Assembly: GCA_002376965.1 (NCBI GenBank)
Contig: DFOV01000008.1
Location: 1 to 57,190, forward strand
Length of the DNA: 57,190 nucleotides
Reading direction: 5' to 3'
Origin: Gammaproteobacteria bacterium UBA3532
GTDB taxonomy: Bacteria > Pseudomonadota > Gammaproteobacteria > Enterobacterales > UBA3532
The translations under genes and the position numbers were made by a program. The notes below the pieces were generated by a model, which was not told where the DNA came from, ran no database searches, and worked only from the letters and a program-made list of their open reading frames with translations. Positions 27,744-35,840 of this stretch are shown in pieces. The first letter of the stretch is position 1, and each line of letters opens with the position of its first letter.

Positions 27744-29030
27744 ATGTTATGGATTTATAGCCTTCTTTTGCACATCATGACTCCATTGGTCATCTTAAAG
27801 CTGTTATGGCGAAGCAGAAAAAATCCACAATACCGTCGTAGGATAGGTGAACGCTTTGGTGGAGGTTCCTCTCCTGAGCAGCAAGGAGGAATTTGGTTGC
27901 ACTGTGTTTCGGTGGGTGAAACGCTGGCTGCAGTGCCATTGGCCAAACAACTATTGCACGACTTTCCTGATAGATCGCTCACCATTACCACGACAACACC
28001 GACAGGATCTGAGCAAGTGCAAAAGATCTTTGGTGATCAAGTATTTCACCAGTATAGCCCTTATGATCTAGGGTGGGTTGTCCGGCGTTTTTTACGTCGA
28101 GTAGTGCCAGACATCATTGTCATTATGGAAACAGAGCTATGGCCTCAGCTGATTCATCAAGCACGGAGCCGCAACATTCCAGTAGTGGTGGTGAATGCTC
28201 GTATGTCTGAAAAATCGCGACGAGGTTATGCCCGTTTTCAAGGTCTGACGGCTAATATGCTGGGTGGTTTGACCTGGATGGGCATCCAGTATGCTTCTGA
28301 CGCAGAGCGCTTATATTCGCTTGGTTTGGCGCGGGATAGAGCGACAGTGACAGGCAATCTCAAGTTTGATATGCGCTTGCCTGACAATATCCAGCAACAT
28401 GCTCGTCAGCTGCGATCCCTGCTAGGCATGAATCGCCCGATATTACTCGGTGCTAGCACCCATAAGGGTGAAGATGAAGAGCTGCTGCAAGCCTTTGCTC
28501 AGGTATTGGTGAGCCATCCTGAAGCCCTGTTAGTGCTGGTGCCTCGTCATCCAGAGCGGTTTGAGCCGGTTGTTAGGCTTGTCGAAGAGAGTGGTTTTGA
28601 GGTGCGTCGCAAGACGGCCATTACCAAAATGCTTGAGCCATCCATTCAAGTGGTGGTGGGGAATACCATGGGAGAGCTGATGTTCTACTATGCAGTTTGT
28701 GACGCAGCTTTTGTTGGTGGCTCATTGATTGAGCATGGAGGGCATAATCCGTTAGAGCCTGCCGCCTTAGCGAAAGCCATCTGTTTTGGTCCAAGTTGCC
28801 ATAACTTTTACGATATCTGTCACAACCTTGTTGCCGAAGGCGGAGCTGTTTGGATTGATGGTAACAAAATGTTGGCAAAAATATGGAAAAGCTGGCTTGA
28901 TAACCCCGCGACAGCCAATCAAGTTGGTCTGGCTGCCCAAGAATTTCAGCGTCAAAACCAAGGGGCGCTTGAGCGCAGCGTATCCACAATCAAGCAGTGC
29001 CTGGATCAGGCTGCTATGCTTAAAAACTAA
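27744..29030 (+). CDS. waaA: 3-deoxy-D-manno-octulosonic acid (Kdo) transferase
   Basis: Adds Kdo to lipid IVA on the inner face of the inner membrane during LPS core assembly. The 428 residues match WaaA/KdtA (425 in E. coli). It opens with a membrane anchor helix (LWIYSLLLHIMTPLVIL) and RRRIGERFG. The acceptor-site Glu is in HCVSVGETLA, VNARMSEKS follows, and the CMP-Kdo-binding domain includes TGNLKFD, GASTHKGEDEELL and GGSLIEHGGHNPLEPAA. It is followed after 21 bp by the antiporter gene. Confidence 0.95.
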   Translation: MLWIYSLLLHIMTPLVILKLLWRSRKNPQYRRRIGERFGGGSSPEQQGGIWLHCVSVGETLAAVPLAKQLLHDFPDRSLTITTTTPTGSEQVQKIFGDQVFHQYSPYDLGWVVRRFLRRVVPDIIVIMETELWPQLIHQARSRNIPVVVVNARMSEKSRRGYARFQGLTANMLGGLTWMGIQYASDAERLYSLGLARDRATVTGNLKFDMRLPDNIQQHARQLRSLLGMNRPILLGASTHKGEDEELLQAFAQVLVSHPEALLVLVPRHPERFEPVVRLVEESGFEVRRKTAITKMLEPSIQVVVGNTMGELMFYYAVCDAAFVGGSLIEHGGHNPLEPAALAKAICFGPSCHNFYDICHNLVAEGGAVWIDGNKMLAKIWKSWLDNPATANQVGLAAQEFQRQNQGALERSVSTIKQCLDQAAMLKN

Positions 29031-29051
29031 ACGTCAGCAGGAGAAACCTCT

Positions 29052-30881
29052 TTGGAATTATTTACCCTGACCATTGCCTGTATTTGTGCTGCCAGCTTTC
29101 TGTGCCAGTATTTTGCCTGGAAAGCTAAGCTCCCTGCGATTTTATTCCTGTTAATGGCAGGGCTGTTGGCGGGGCCGGTATTCAACGTTTTTGAACCGGA
29201 CTTTATTTTTGGTGACTTTCTATTTCCGCTGGTTTCGCTGTCTGTTGCGATTATTCTATTTGAAGGCAGTTTAACCCTTAAGTTTGCGCAGATTAAAGGG
29301 GTGGAAAGCGTCGTCAGGCACTTAGTAACCACTGGAGCCGTGGTGACATCGCTTGTCATTTCGGTTGCTGCGTATTTTATTATGGAATTTCCCATCACAA
29401 TTTCTGCACTGTTTGGAGCGCTGGTGGTGGTGACTGGGCCAACGGTAATTGTGCCTATGTTACGGACGGTTCGACCAAATGCCAAGGTCGCGCATATCTT
29501 GCGCTGGGAAGGCATTATTATCGACCCAATAGGCGCTTTGTTAGCCGTTCTGGTTTATGAGTTTATTGTGTCGTCATCAAGTGGCAGCGCCCTAAGTCAT
29601 ACAATGGCCACTTTCGCTTTGTTGCTCGGCGTTGGTGGGAGCCTAGGGGCCGTCGTTGGGCATGCGTTAGGGCTGGTGCTTCGCCACCATTTACTGCCGG
29701 AATATCTGCACAACCTGTGTACTTTATCGTTGGTTTTGGTGGTATTTGTTACATCAAACGGAGTGGTCGAAGAGTCGGGGCTGTTGGCCGTTACGGTCAT
29801 GGGGATCTGGCTGGCCAATATGAAAGATGTGCATGTGGAGAAAATTCTCTATTTCAAAGAGAGTTTAACCATGCTGTTGATCTCGGCGCTATTTATAATA
29901 TTAGCGGCTCGGTTAAACTTAGAGCAGATCCTGGCTATTGGCTGGAAAGGTTTGCTTATTCTCATTGTTATACAATGTATAGCTCGTCCAATCAGTGTCA
30001 TTGTTTCGACTTTCACCTCTTCACTTAGCTGGCGTGAGAAAGGACTATTATCCTGGATTGCTCCTAGAGGTATAGTTGCAGCAGCGGTATCTGCGCTATT
30101 TGCTCTGAAGCTGGAACAGCAAGGTGTCGAAGAGGCCGCGCTTTTGGTGCCGCTGACGTTTTTGGTTATTGTGGGAACCGTGGTGTTGCAAAGCGCCACC
30201 GCTGGAAGTATTGCCCAGTGGTTGAAAGTCGCGGAACCTGAACCCAAAGGCTTCTTGATTGTTGGTGCGAACAGTATTGGACGAGCCATTGCCAAAGCTC
30301 TAAAAGAAAATGGTTTTCGCGCCATTCTGGCTGATACCGAGTGGAATTTAATCAAAGCCGCCCGAATGGAGTCCTTAGATACCTACTATGGCAATGTGAC
30401 TTCCGAGCACGCGGATCAGGCGTTGGAGCTGGTAGGCGTTGGGCGGCTGATGGCGTTGACTCCAATGAAAGAAATCAACGCAATGGCTTGTATGCGTTAT
30501 TCGCAAGAGTTTGGTCGTCAAAATGTATTCAGCTTGCAGACAGAAGTCGAGTTACAGTCGAATGCTAAGCACCAGGTCGCGGCTAAAGAGCGGGGTAAAT
30601 TGCTATTTGGTTCCAGCGTAACCTATGCTTCTATGGTCAGAATGCTTTCAGAAGATGGTGTGGTAAAGAGCACACTCATTACCGAGTCCTTCGACTTCAA
30701 TCACTATATGGAAAAACACGCGGATAAAACACTACCACTTTTCGCCATTGACCCTAAAGGAATTCTTCATCTGTTTACCACCGATGAAAGTGTCGCCGTA
30801 GCACCCGGCTGGACACTGGTTGCCTTGGTTATCCCTCAGGCGAATGGTGATGAGAATGGTCAGGGTAAGAAGGTGACGTAG
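29052..30881 (+). CDS. Cation:proton antiporter (CPA family) with RCK/TrkA-N domain
   Basis: Inner-membrane antiporter of 609 residues. About 12 hydrophobic segments span residues 1-395 (LLMAGLLAGPVFNV, VVTGPTVIVPMLRTVRP, WEGIIIDPIGALLAVLVYE). A cytosolic TrkA-N/RCK NAD-binding domain follows near 398-520 (FLIVGANSIGRAIAKAL, TYYGNVTSEHADQALELVGVGRL). The exported ion (Na+ or K+) cannot be told from sequence. The start is TTG at 29052, chosen because AGGAG lies 9 nt upstream. It is probably co-transcribed with waaA and is the last core gene before the accessory insert. Confidence 0.88.
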   Translation: MELFTLTIACICAASFLCQYFAWKAKLPAILFLLMAGLLAGPVFNVFEPDFIFGDFLFPLVSLSVAIILFEGSLTLKFAQIKGVESVVRHLVTTGAVVTSLVISVAAYFIMEFPITISALFGALVVVTGPTVIVPMLRTVRPNAKVAHILRWEGIIIDPIGALLAVLVYEFIVSSSSGSALSHTMATFALLLGVGGSLGAVVGHALGLVLRHHLLPEYLHNLCTLSLVLVVFVTSNGVVEESGLLAVTVMGIWLANMKDVHVEKILYFKESLTMLLISALFIILAARLNLEQILAIGWKGLLILIVIQCIARPISVIVSTFTSSLSWREKGLLSWIAPRGIVAAAVSALFALKLEQQGVEEAALLVPLTFLVIVGTVVLQSATAGSIAQWLKVAEPEPKGFLIVGANSIGRAIAKALKENGFRAILADTEWNLIKAARMESLDTYYGNVTSEHADQALELVGVGRLMALTPMKEINAMACMRYSQEFGRQNVFSLQTEVELQSNAKHQVAAKERGKLLFGSSVTYASMVRMLSEDGVVKSTLITESFDFNHYMEKHADKTLPLFAIDPKGILHLFTTDESVAVAPGWTLVALVIPQANGDENGQGKKVT

Positions 30882-31058
30882 TTTGTTTCTGGACAAAAGT
30901 TTTAGAGTATCGCGGGTCGTGTGTTATACACGGGTAATAATATTCTTGAATAGCCGGATGCGACAATTCCGCACTTCCCTCAAAATACAAATTCTATTAG
31001 CATCAGTCATACCAACGTCTAGTCCCTCTCGCAGACGGATTAGTACAACAAAGGTTTA

Positions 31059-31075
31059 TTTGACGTGAGGTCAAA
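31059..31075. promoter_or_regulatory. Perfect 17-bp palindromic operator before the zinc-ribbon/membrane pair
   Basis: TTTGAC-GTGAG-GTCAAA has fully complementary 6-bp arms and lies 30 bp before the GTG start of the zinc-ribbon gene. It looks like a binding site for a dimeric repressor. No regulator gene is adjacent, so the binding protein is unknown. Confidence 0.45.
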
Positions 31076-31104
31076 CAAATATAAACGTTAGATTAGGAAA
31101 AATA

Positions 31105-31362
31105 GTGGAACAAAAACGTCTAGATGAATGTGTTCAAGCTCTAAATTCAAGAGGTGTAAAATTGCCCTGTCCAAGATGCGGGCAAAAGAGCTTTTCCATA
31201 GTTGCAGAAACAATTATTCCAATAAATGACAAACCCAACGTTGTGGCAGTTGGTGGCCCCAGCATCCCAACGATTATTGTTGCATGTGACAATTGTGGAT
31301 ACATAACGCAACACGCTCAAGGGCCTTTGGGACTATTGAAGGAAGGAGGCAATAATGGCTGA
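31105..31362 (+). CDS. Small zinc-ribbon protein, accessory
   Basis: The 85-residue protein has two CxxC knuckles, CPRCG near residue 22 and CDNCG near 60, spaced as a zinc ribbon. Between them lies a conserved-looking VAVGGPSIPTIIVA segment. Homologous small proteins of this type occur scattered in bacterial genomes without known function; that is recollection. The start is GTG with AGGA about 6 nt upstream. Its last 8 bp overlap the start of a two-helix membrane protein gene, so the two are translated together. A palindromic operator precedes it. Confidence 0.75.
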   Translation: MEQKRLDECVQALNSRGVKLPCPRCGQKSFSIVAETIIPINDKPNVVAVGGPSIPTIIVACDNCGYITQHAQGPLGLLKEGGNNG

Positions 31363-31639
31363 AGATGAGAGCCTCCAATACAATAAGCAACCAGTATCTG
31401 CGTCCACTTTTTTAAAGGCCAAGGGCATGGATCTGGAGTCCGGTTTACTGGGCAAGCTTTTCGGTAATAAAGCCAACGCGCCTTCAAATATAGCCGGACT
31501 AATTGTTGTTTTATTGGTTTTGTCCGGCTTGGTAATAACATTTGTAGAGGCAAAAATAGATCCCAAAGAGTATTGGGCAATTATTTCATCCATTATCACA
31601 TTGATTCTGGGTTACCTCTTCGGCAAAGGGCAGGGATAA
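31355..31639 (+). CDS. Small membrane protein with two TM helices, partner of the zinc-ribbon protein
   Basis: The 94-residue protein has a polar N-terminal half (residues 1-44) and two strongly hydrophobic helices, about 46-65 (GLIVVLLVLSGLVITFV) and 73-90 (YWAIISSIITLILGYLF), joined by a short charged loop. I do not recognise the family. GGAAGGAGG just upstream, inside the preceding gene, is a strong ribosome-binding site. The 8-bp overlap with the zinc-ribbon gene argues for a functional pair. Possible roles include membrane anchoring of the zinc-ribbon protein or a holin-like/defence effector; none can be shown here. Confidence 0.75.
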   Translation: MAEDESLQYNKQPVSASTFLKAKGMDLESGLLGKLFGNKANAPSNIAGLIVVLLVLSGLVITFVEAKIDPKEYWAIISSIITLILGYLFGKGQG

Positions 31640-32063
31640 TCTAACACATATGAGCCGAACCAAGTCAACGGGAAATACCCATCCCCTGACCCAAATTAGC
31701 CAGTATTTTATAGCGAGCAATTGTTCTTACTTCGTTAGTCTCAGGCAAGCTGTTAAAAAACTTACAGCAAACACATATAGAGGCTCTCTTATTGTGGTTT
31801 ACCCACTGCCAAACCGGTTCGCTAATGCGGTGTGGTTTGGGGCACTACGAAGGCAGGGATGCCTGAGGTAGGGCGACGCAGGAAGCCAAAGCCGAGACAT
31901 CTATCGGTTAACCTTGGGCTGACACTATTCAAAAAGCGGGCTTAATGGTACCCAGTTAGTATCAGGCTCAGTCAAGGTTACGGCCTATGTCGCTCATGCT
32001 TCGCTTGTCTTGCCTCCGCTGTCGTCAAGCTGAGCCCCAAAAGTTTAAAAAATCTGTTATTTG
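31640..32063. other. Non-coding stretch with several inverted repeats
   Basis: I see no convincing gene here. The first ~160 bp are AT-rich. From about 31800 composition changes and dyads appear: CCAAACC/GGTTTGG (31809-31815 and 31834-31840), AGGCA/TGCCT around 31860, and TAACCTTG (near 31907) with its complement near 31975. It could be a dispersed intergenic repeat, eroded mobile DNA or a structured RNA. Confidence 0.5.
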
Positions 32064-32078
32064 CGGCGCTAACCGCCG
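32064..32078. promoter_or_regulatory. AbiE operator, upstream inverted repeat
   Basis: CGGCG-CTAAC-CGCCG, perfect 5-bp arms, upstream of the -35. It matches a second site 74 bp downstream, also within flanking bases (CGGCGCTA, then CGCCG followed by TAAAA or CAAAA). AbiEi antitoxins are known to repress their operon by binding two inverted repeats. Confidence 0.6.
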
Positions 32079-32098
32079 TAAAACTTAAAGATGGTAAA

Positions 32099-32127
32099 CT
32101 GACTCTTGATGTGTTAGTTTATATAAA
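32099..32127 (+). promoter_or_regulatory. Promoter of the abiE operon
   Basis: CTGACT (32099-32104, 4 of 6 to the -35 consensus) is 17 bp before TATAAA (32122-32127). It lies between the two CGGCG inverted repeats; the downstream repeat would fall at about +5 to +20. Confidence 0.5.
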
Positions 32128-32137
32128 TTAGATTTCA

Positions 32138-32152
32138 CGGCGCTATTCGCCG
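32138..32152. promoter_or_regulatory. AbiE operator, downstream inverted repeat
   Basis: CGGCG-CTATT-CGCCG has the same arms and 5-bp spacer as the upstream copy. Centre-to-centre spacing is 74 bp, close to seven helical turns, so both sites face the same side of DNA. It overlaps the expected start of transcription. Confidence 0.6.
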
Positions 32153-32186
32153 CAAAATTGGAAAATCATAAACTATAGAAAGGTTT

Positions 32187-33032
32187 TTGCGCTTGGATAA
32201 GGGCACTACTTTACAGGAAGACGTAGCGAAAGGTGCTTATAAACAGTCGCTTAAGACGCTTTTGCCCTATGGCATGCTGGCTACCAAGAAGTGGTTGGCA
32301 GAGCAGGGCTTAAGTGCTCATGCACTGGATAATGCGGTCAAAACTGACACGTTATTGCTATTAGCTACAGGTGTTTATAGCCAGTATTCCCGCTCGGTGA
32401 GTTGGGAGGGCGTAGTTGCTTCTATGCAGCGTATGGAAAGGCGGGAAGGCGAACAACTACCGCCTGTGGTGGTCGGTGGGCTGTCTGCTCTCTCCTTATC
32501 GGGTTTGTCACAGTATTTATCATTGGGTAATACGCCACATATCCACTTATATGCGGCGGGAAAGTTGCCGACATGGCTGGCGCGACTATCGTTGCCCGTT
32601 GAGTTTAAAGGGCATAGTACAAGTAAACTATGGCCTGAAAGCTTATCTAAGGATAAAGCTTTTGTTAAAGAGTATGTGTGGGAAGCGGAATTGCCACCTG
32701 TGTATTTTTCATGCCCAGAGAAAGCCATACTGGAAGTATTGACGGACTTGCCGGAAAACGTGTCATTTGAGCACGCAGATGAACTTATGCAAGGCCTGGT
32801 GAATTTGTCGCCTAGAAAGCTTGATACGCTTTTAACAGCATGTAAAAGCGTAAAGGCTAAACGCTTGTTCTTCTGGCTTGCGAAGCGCCAAGCTTACCCT
32901 TGGTTTAGTAAGTTGCAGGTAAAGGATTACGATTTAGGCTCAGGAAAGCGCGTTGTTGCTAAAGGCGGGAAGTTGGATGCGGAGTATCTAATAACCGTGC
33001 CGTCGCATATGGCATCGGTGAGTGAAGGGTAA
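32187..33032 (+). CDS. AbiEi-type antitoxin/repressor (type IV toxin-antitoxin)
   Basis: The 281-residue protein has the AbiEi layout. An N-terminal winged-helix region runs LLPYGMLATKKWLAEQGLSAHALDNAVKTDTLLLLATGVYSQ. A middle domain follows with VSWEGVVASMQRM, VVVGGLSALSLSGLSQYL and the C-terminal antitoxin domain (FSCPEKAILEVLTDLP). AbiEi neutralises AbiEii without binding it and represses the operon. The start is uncertain: TTG at 32187 or TTG at 32193, the latter 9 nt from AAAGG. The toxin gene starts 25 bp downstream. Two inverted repeats flank its promoter. Confidence 0.85.
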   Translation: MRLDKGTTLQEDVAKGAYKQSLKTLLPYGMLATKKWLAEQGLSAHALDNAVKTDTLLLLATGVYSQYSRSVSWEGVVASMQRMERREGEQLPPVVVGGLSALSLSGLSQYLSLGNTPHIHLYAAGKLPTWLARLSLPVEFKGHSTSKLWPESLSKDKAFVKEYVWEAELPPVYFSCPEKAILEVLTDLPENVSFEHADELMQGLVNLSPRKLDTLLTACKSVKAKRLFFWLAKRQAYPWFSKLQVKDYDLGSGKRVVAKGGKLDAEYLITVPSHMASVSEG

Positions 33033-33057
33033 GCTTTTGTTTAGGGAAGAATAAGGG

Positions 33058-33972
33058 ATGGATAGAAACAGTATTTACTACAAACAAGTGCAGCTTTTGA
33101 TGCAGGTTTTGCCTTTTGTTGCTAAACAGGAATGTTTTGCGCTTAAAGGTGGTACGGCAATTAATCTCTTTGTCAGAGAATTTCCGCGCTTGTCGGTCGA
33201 TATTGATCTGGTGTATCTACCGATGAAAGGCCGTGATGAAGCTTTGCAGGAAATTTGTGATGCACTCGATGCTATCAGCGCTGAATTAAAAGCAGCGTTT
33301 AAAGACATAGAGCTGACCGAAGCCTATAAGTCGAAGCGCGATGCACTGAGGCTGATCGTTGCCCGCAACGGTGCGCAGATCAAGGTGGAATTATCACCTG
33401 TATTACGCGGCACGGTTTATGAGCCGCAGCTCATGGAAGTGTGCGCCGCTGCAGAAGATGAATTCGGTTATGTAGAAGTTCCTGTCGTCGCTTTGGCTGA
33501 TCTATATGCTGGCAAGATATGTGCGGCACTGGATAGGCAGCATCCAAGAGACTTATTTGATGTTAAGTGGCTTTTGGAAAATGAAGGGCTGACTGACGAG
33601 ATTCGCAAAGCTTTGTTGGTGTATCTTTCAAGCCACAATAGGCCTATGGCCGAATTGCTAAAGCCCCAGTTTAAGGATATTTCGGCCATTTATGCAGGTG
33701 AATTTGCCAACATGGCCGAGATAGATGTTCCCTTAGAAGAGCTGGAAGCTGTTAGGGAGCGATTGGTAGCGCTTATTCATCAAGGGCTAACCGAAAATGA
33801 AAAAGCGTTTTTACTGTCGTTCAAAAACCGAGAGCCAGATTGGCCGCTGCTCGAATTGTACGAAGTTAGTGAGCTTCCGGCCATTAAGTGGAAACAGATT
33901 AATCTGGCTAAAATGCCAGATGAAAAACATAAGCAGGCGTTAGAAAAGCTGAAAGAAGTACTGGGCGTATGA
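33058..33972 (+). CDS. AbiEii-type nucleotidyltransferase toxin
   Basis: The 304-residue protein is a DUF1814/AbiEii nucleotidyltransferase. ALKGGTAINLFVREFPRLSVDIDLVY carries the GG..DxD catalytic core near residue 30. IKVELSP contributes the likely third acidic position, and LYAGKICAALDRQHPRDLFDVKWL is the family's conserved C-terminal motif. AbiEii toxins modify RNA (tRNA in the related MenT) and block growth, giving phage abortive infection in some systems. All expected residues are present, so the toxin looks intact. It is the last gene of the accessory insert, 179 bp before prfC. Confidence 0.88.
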   Translation: MDRNSIYYKQVQLLMQVLPFVAKQECFALKGGTAINLFVREFPRLSVDIDLVYLPMKGRDEALQEICDALDAISAELKAAFKDIELTEAYKSKRDALRLIVARNGAQIKVELSPVLRGTVYEPQLMEVCAAAEDEFGYVEVPVVALADLYAGKICAALDRQHPRDLFDVKWLLENEGLTDEIRKALLVYLSSHNRPMAELLKPQFKDISAIYAGEFANMAEIDVPLEELEAVRERLVALIHQGLTENEKAFLLSFKNREPDWPLLELYEVSELPAIKWKQINLAKMPDEKHKQALEKLKEVLGV

Positions 33973-34112
33973 TTTATAGCGCTTAGTCATTTTGCTAGAA
34001 TGGCGCTCAAATTTATCAATGCTTTGATGGGAGGTTTTGCTGGCTGTAGGCCTTGGCAGACTGCTTGAGCTCATTATTGAGTGAAACATCGGGGCTTAGA
34101 GTTAACTTTATT

Positions 34113-34136
34113 TTTTGTACAAACTTTTGTACAAAA
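34113..34136. promoter_or_regulatory. Twin palindrome before prfC
   Basis: TTTTGTACAAA at 34113-34123 and TTTTGTACAAAA at 34125-34136 repeat with 12-bp period, each centred on TGTACA. They end 15 bp before the prfC start codon and overlap the expected ribosome-binding region. They could be an operator or form an mRNA hairpin that limits translation. Confidence 0.45.
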
Positions 34137-34151
34137 TGGGAATTTTGATAC

Positions 34152-35738
34152 ATGGCAAACGCCGATTTTCTTAATGAAATCAATAAGCGAAGAACTTTCG
34201 CTATCATCTCGCATCCAGATGCGGGTAAGACAACAATGACTGAAAAATTGCTGCTGCATGGAAGTGTGCTCAAGACTGCGGGCACGGTTAAGGGACGAAA
34301 GAATACCAAGCATGCAACTTCGGATTGGATGGAATTGGAGAAGCAGCGTGGAATTTCGGTGACTACTTCTGTTATGCAGTTTCCTTATGCCGAGCGGGTG
34401 ATTAATCTGTTGGACACTCCGGGCCATGAAGACTTTTCCGAAGATACCTATCGCACACTAACCGCTGTGGATTCAGCGCTAATGGTTATCGATGGCTCAA
34501 AAGGGGTTGAGGCACGAACGATTAAATTGATGGATGTATGTCGATTACGAGATACACCGATTCTCACCTTTATTAACAAGCTTGATCGGGATATTCGTGA
34601 TCCGATTGAGTTGTTAGATGAAATTGAAGATGTTCTAAAAATAAAGTGTGCTCCGGTAACCTGGCCTATTGGAATGGGCAAGTTTTTTAAAGGCGTTTAT
34701 CATTTATTAAATGATGAAACCTACTTATACCAAGTCGGTCAAGGCCATCAAATTCAAGAGCTGCGAGTGATCAAGGGGTTGAATAATCCTGAGCTTGATG
34801 AGGCGACGGATGGCTTAGCTGATGAGTTACGTGATTACCTTGAGTTAGTTCAAGGAGCCAGTCACTCCTTTGATAAAGAAGAATTTTTAGCTGGAAAACT
34901 TACGCCCGTGTTTTTTGGAACTGCGTTGGGTAACTTTGGTGTTGATCATTTTCTCGATGGATTGGTTGAATGGTCGCCATGTCCTGAAAAACGTGATACC
35001 CATAGTCGGGAAGTGTTGGCCAAAGAAGATAAGTTCTCAGGATTTGTCTTTAAAATTCAAGCAAATATGGATCCGCAGCATCGAGACCGTATTGCTTTTA
35101 TGCGGGTTTGCTCAGGAGCCTACACTAAGAACATGAAGATGTTTCATCCACGAACGGGAAAATCGATGCAAATTGCCAACGCTCTGACCTTTATGGCAGG
35201 CGATCGTGAGCATGTTGAAGAGGCCTTTCCTGGCGATATTATTGGGTTACATAATCATGGTCAAATCCAGATCGGTGATGCCTTTACACAAGGTGAAACG
35301 TTGAAGTTTTCGGGTATACCCAACTTTGCGCCTGAGTTGTTTCGACGAGTGGTACTAAAAGATCCACTGAAAAGTAAACAGTTGCAAAAGGGACTGACTG
35401 AGCTGGCAGAAGAGGGAGCGACTCAGGTTTTTCGTCCACTAAGAAACAATGATCAGATCCTTGGTGCGGTTGGCGTGCTGCAGTTTGACGTTGTCGCTCA
35501 TCGCCTAAAAAATGAGTACAAAGTTGAATGTGCATACGACAACATTCAGGTGGCGACCGCCCATTGGGTTAGTTGTCCAGATGCGAAAAAACTGGAAGAG
35601 TTTAAGAAAAAAGCGCATGACAACCTGGCTATGGATGGCGCTGGCAACCTTGCTTATTTGGCACCAAACATGGTCAATCTATCGTTAACCAAAGAACGGT
35701 TTCCTGATATTGAGTTTCACAGTACTCGAGAAGTGTAA
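34152..35738 (+). CDS. prfC: Peptide chain release factor 3
   Basis: GTPase that recycles RF1/RF2 from the ribosome after termination. The 528 residues equal the usual length. GTPase motifs are [13 protein letters not shown] (G1), the RGISVTTS effector region (G2), [14 protein letters not shown] (G3) and FINKLDRD (G4). Domain II has [20 protein letters not shown] and the C-terminal domain has [17 protein letters not shown]. The start at 34152 is supported by the conserved N-terminus and modest GGGA upstream. Twin palindromes lie in its leader. Confidence 0.97.
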   Translation: MANADFLNEINKRRTFAIISHPDAGKTTMTEKLLLHGSVLKTAGTVKGRKNTKHATSDWMELEKQRGISVTTSVMQFPYAERVINLLDTPGHEDFSEDTYRTLTAVDSALMVIDGSKGVEARTIKLMDVCRLRDTPILTFINKLDRDIRDPIELLDEIEDVLKIKCAPVTWPIGMGKFFKGVYHLLNDETYLYQVGQGHQIQELRVIKGLNNPELDEATDGLADELRDYLELVQGASHSFDKEEFLAGKLTPVFFGTALGNFGVDHFLDGLVEWSPCPEKRDTHSREVLAKEDKFSGFVFKIQANMDPQHRDRIAFMRVCSGAYTKNMKMFHPRTGKSMQIANALTFMAGDREHVEEAFPGDIIGLHNHGQIQIGDAFTQGETLKFSGIPNFAPELFRRVVLKDPLKSKQLQKGLTELAEEGATQVFRPLRNNDQILGAVGVLQFDVVAHRLKNEYKVECAYDNIQVATAHWVSCPDAKKLEEFKKKAHDNLAMDGAGNLAYLAPNMVNLSLTKERFPDIEFHSTREV

Positions 35739-35796
35739 CGATCATACTAAAGAGGTTTAATGATAGATTCGTGCGAGGTCTAATGCCTGTGTTCCT

Positions 35797-35834
35797 ACAG
35801 ACATTGCTTGATTAAACAGACATAGCTTGATTAA
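35797..35834 (+). repeat. Two-copy 19-bp tandem repeat before the tatD-family gene
   Basis: Positions 35797-35815 and 35816-35834 match at 18 of 19 (ACAGACATWGCTTGATTAA); a third partial copy (ACAGGCG) runs into the start codon of the next gene. Confidence 0.8.
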
Positions 35835-35840
35835 ACAGGC

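Noticed and set aside
29027..29515. 162-codon open frame antisense to the antiporter gene
   Set aside because: Composition (Thr/Ser/Asn-rich, no domain) is that of an antisense shadow of membrane-protein codons; the opposite frame is a clear antiporter.
30883..31068. 61-codon frame right after the antiporter gene
   Set aside because: Starts 2 bp after the stop without a ribosome-binding site, is Ser/Arg-rich without pattern, and ends in the palindromic operator.
31087..31645. Integron-like attC sites (GTTAGAT and ATCTAAC match the R' and R'' core patterns) flanking the zinc-ribbon/membrane pair
   Set aside because: No second core site with the needed inverted L boxes was found within 150 bp on either side, so the match to the short degenerate pattern is probably chance.
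31650..31871. 73-codon frame in the gap after the membrane-protein gene
   Set aside because: No ribosome-binding site, chimeric-looking composition and overlap with inverted repeats; treated as non-coding.
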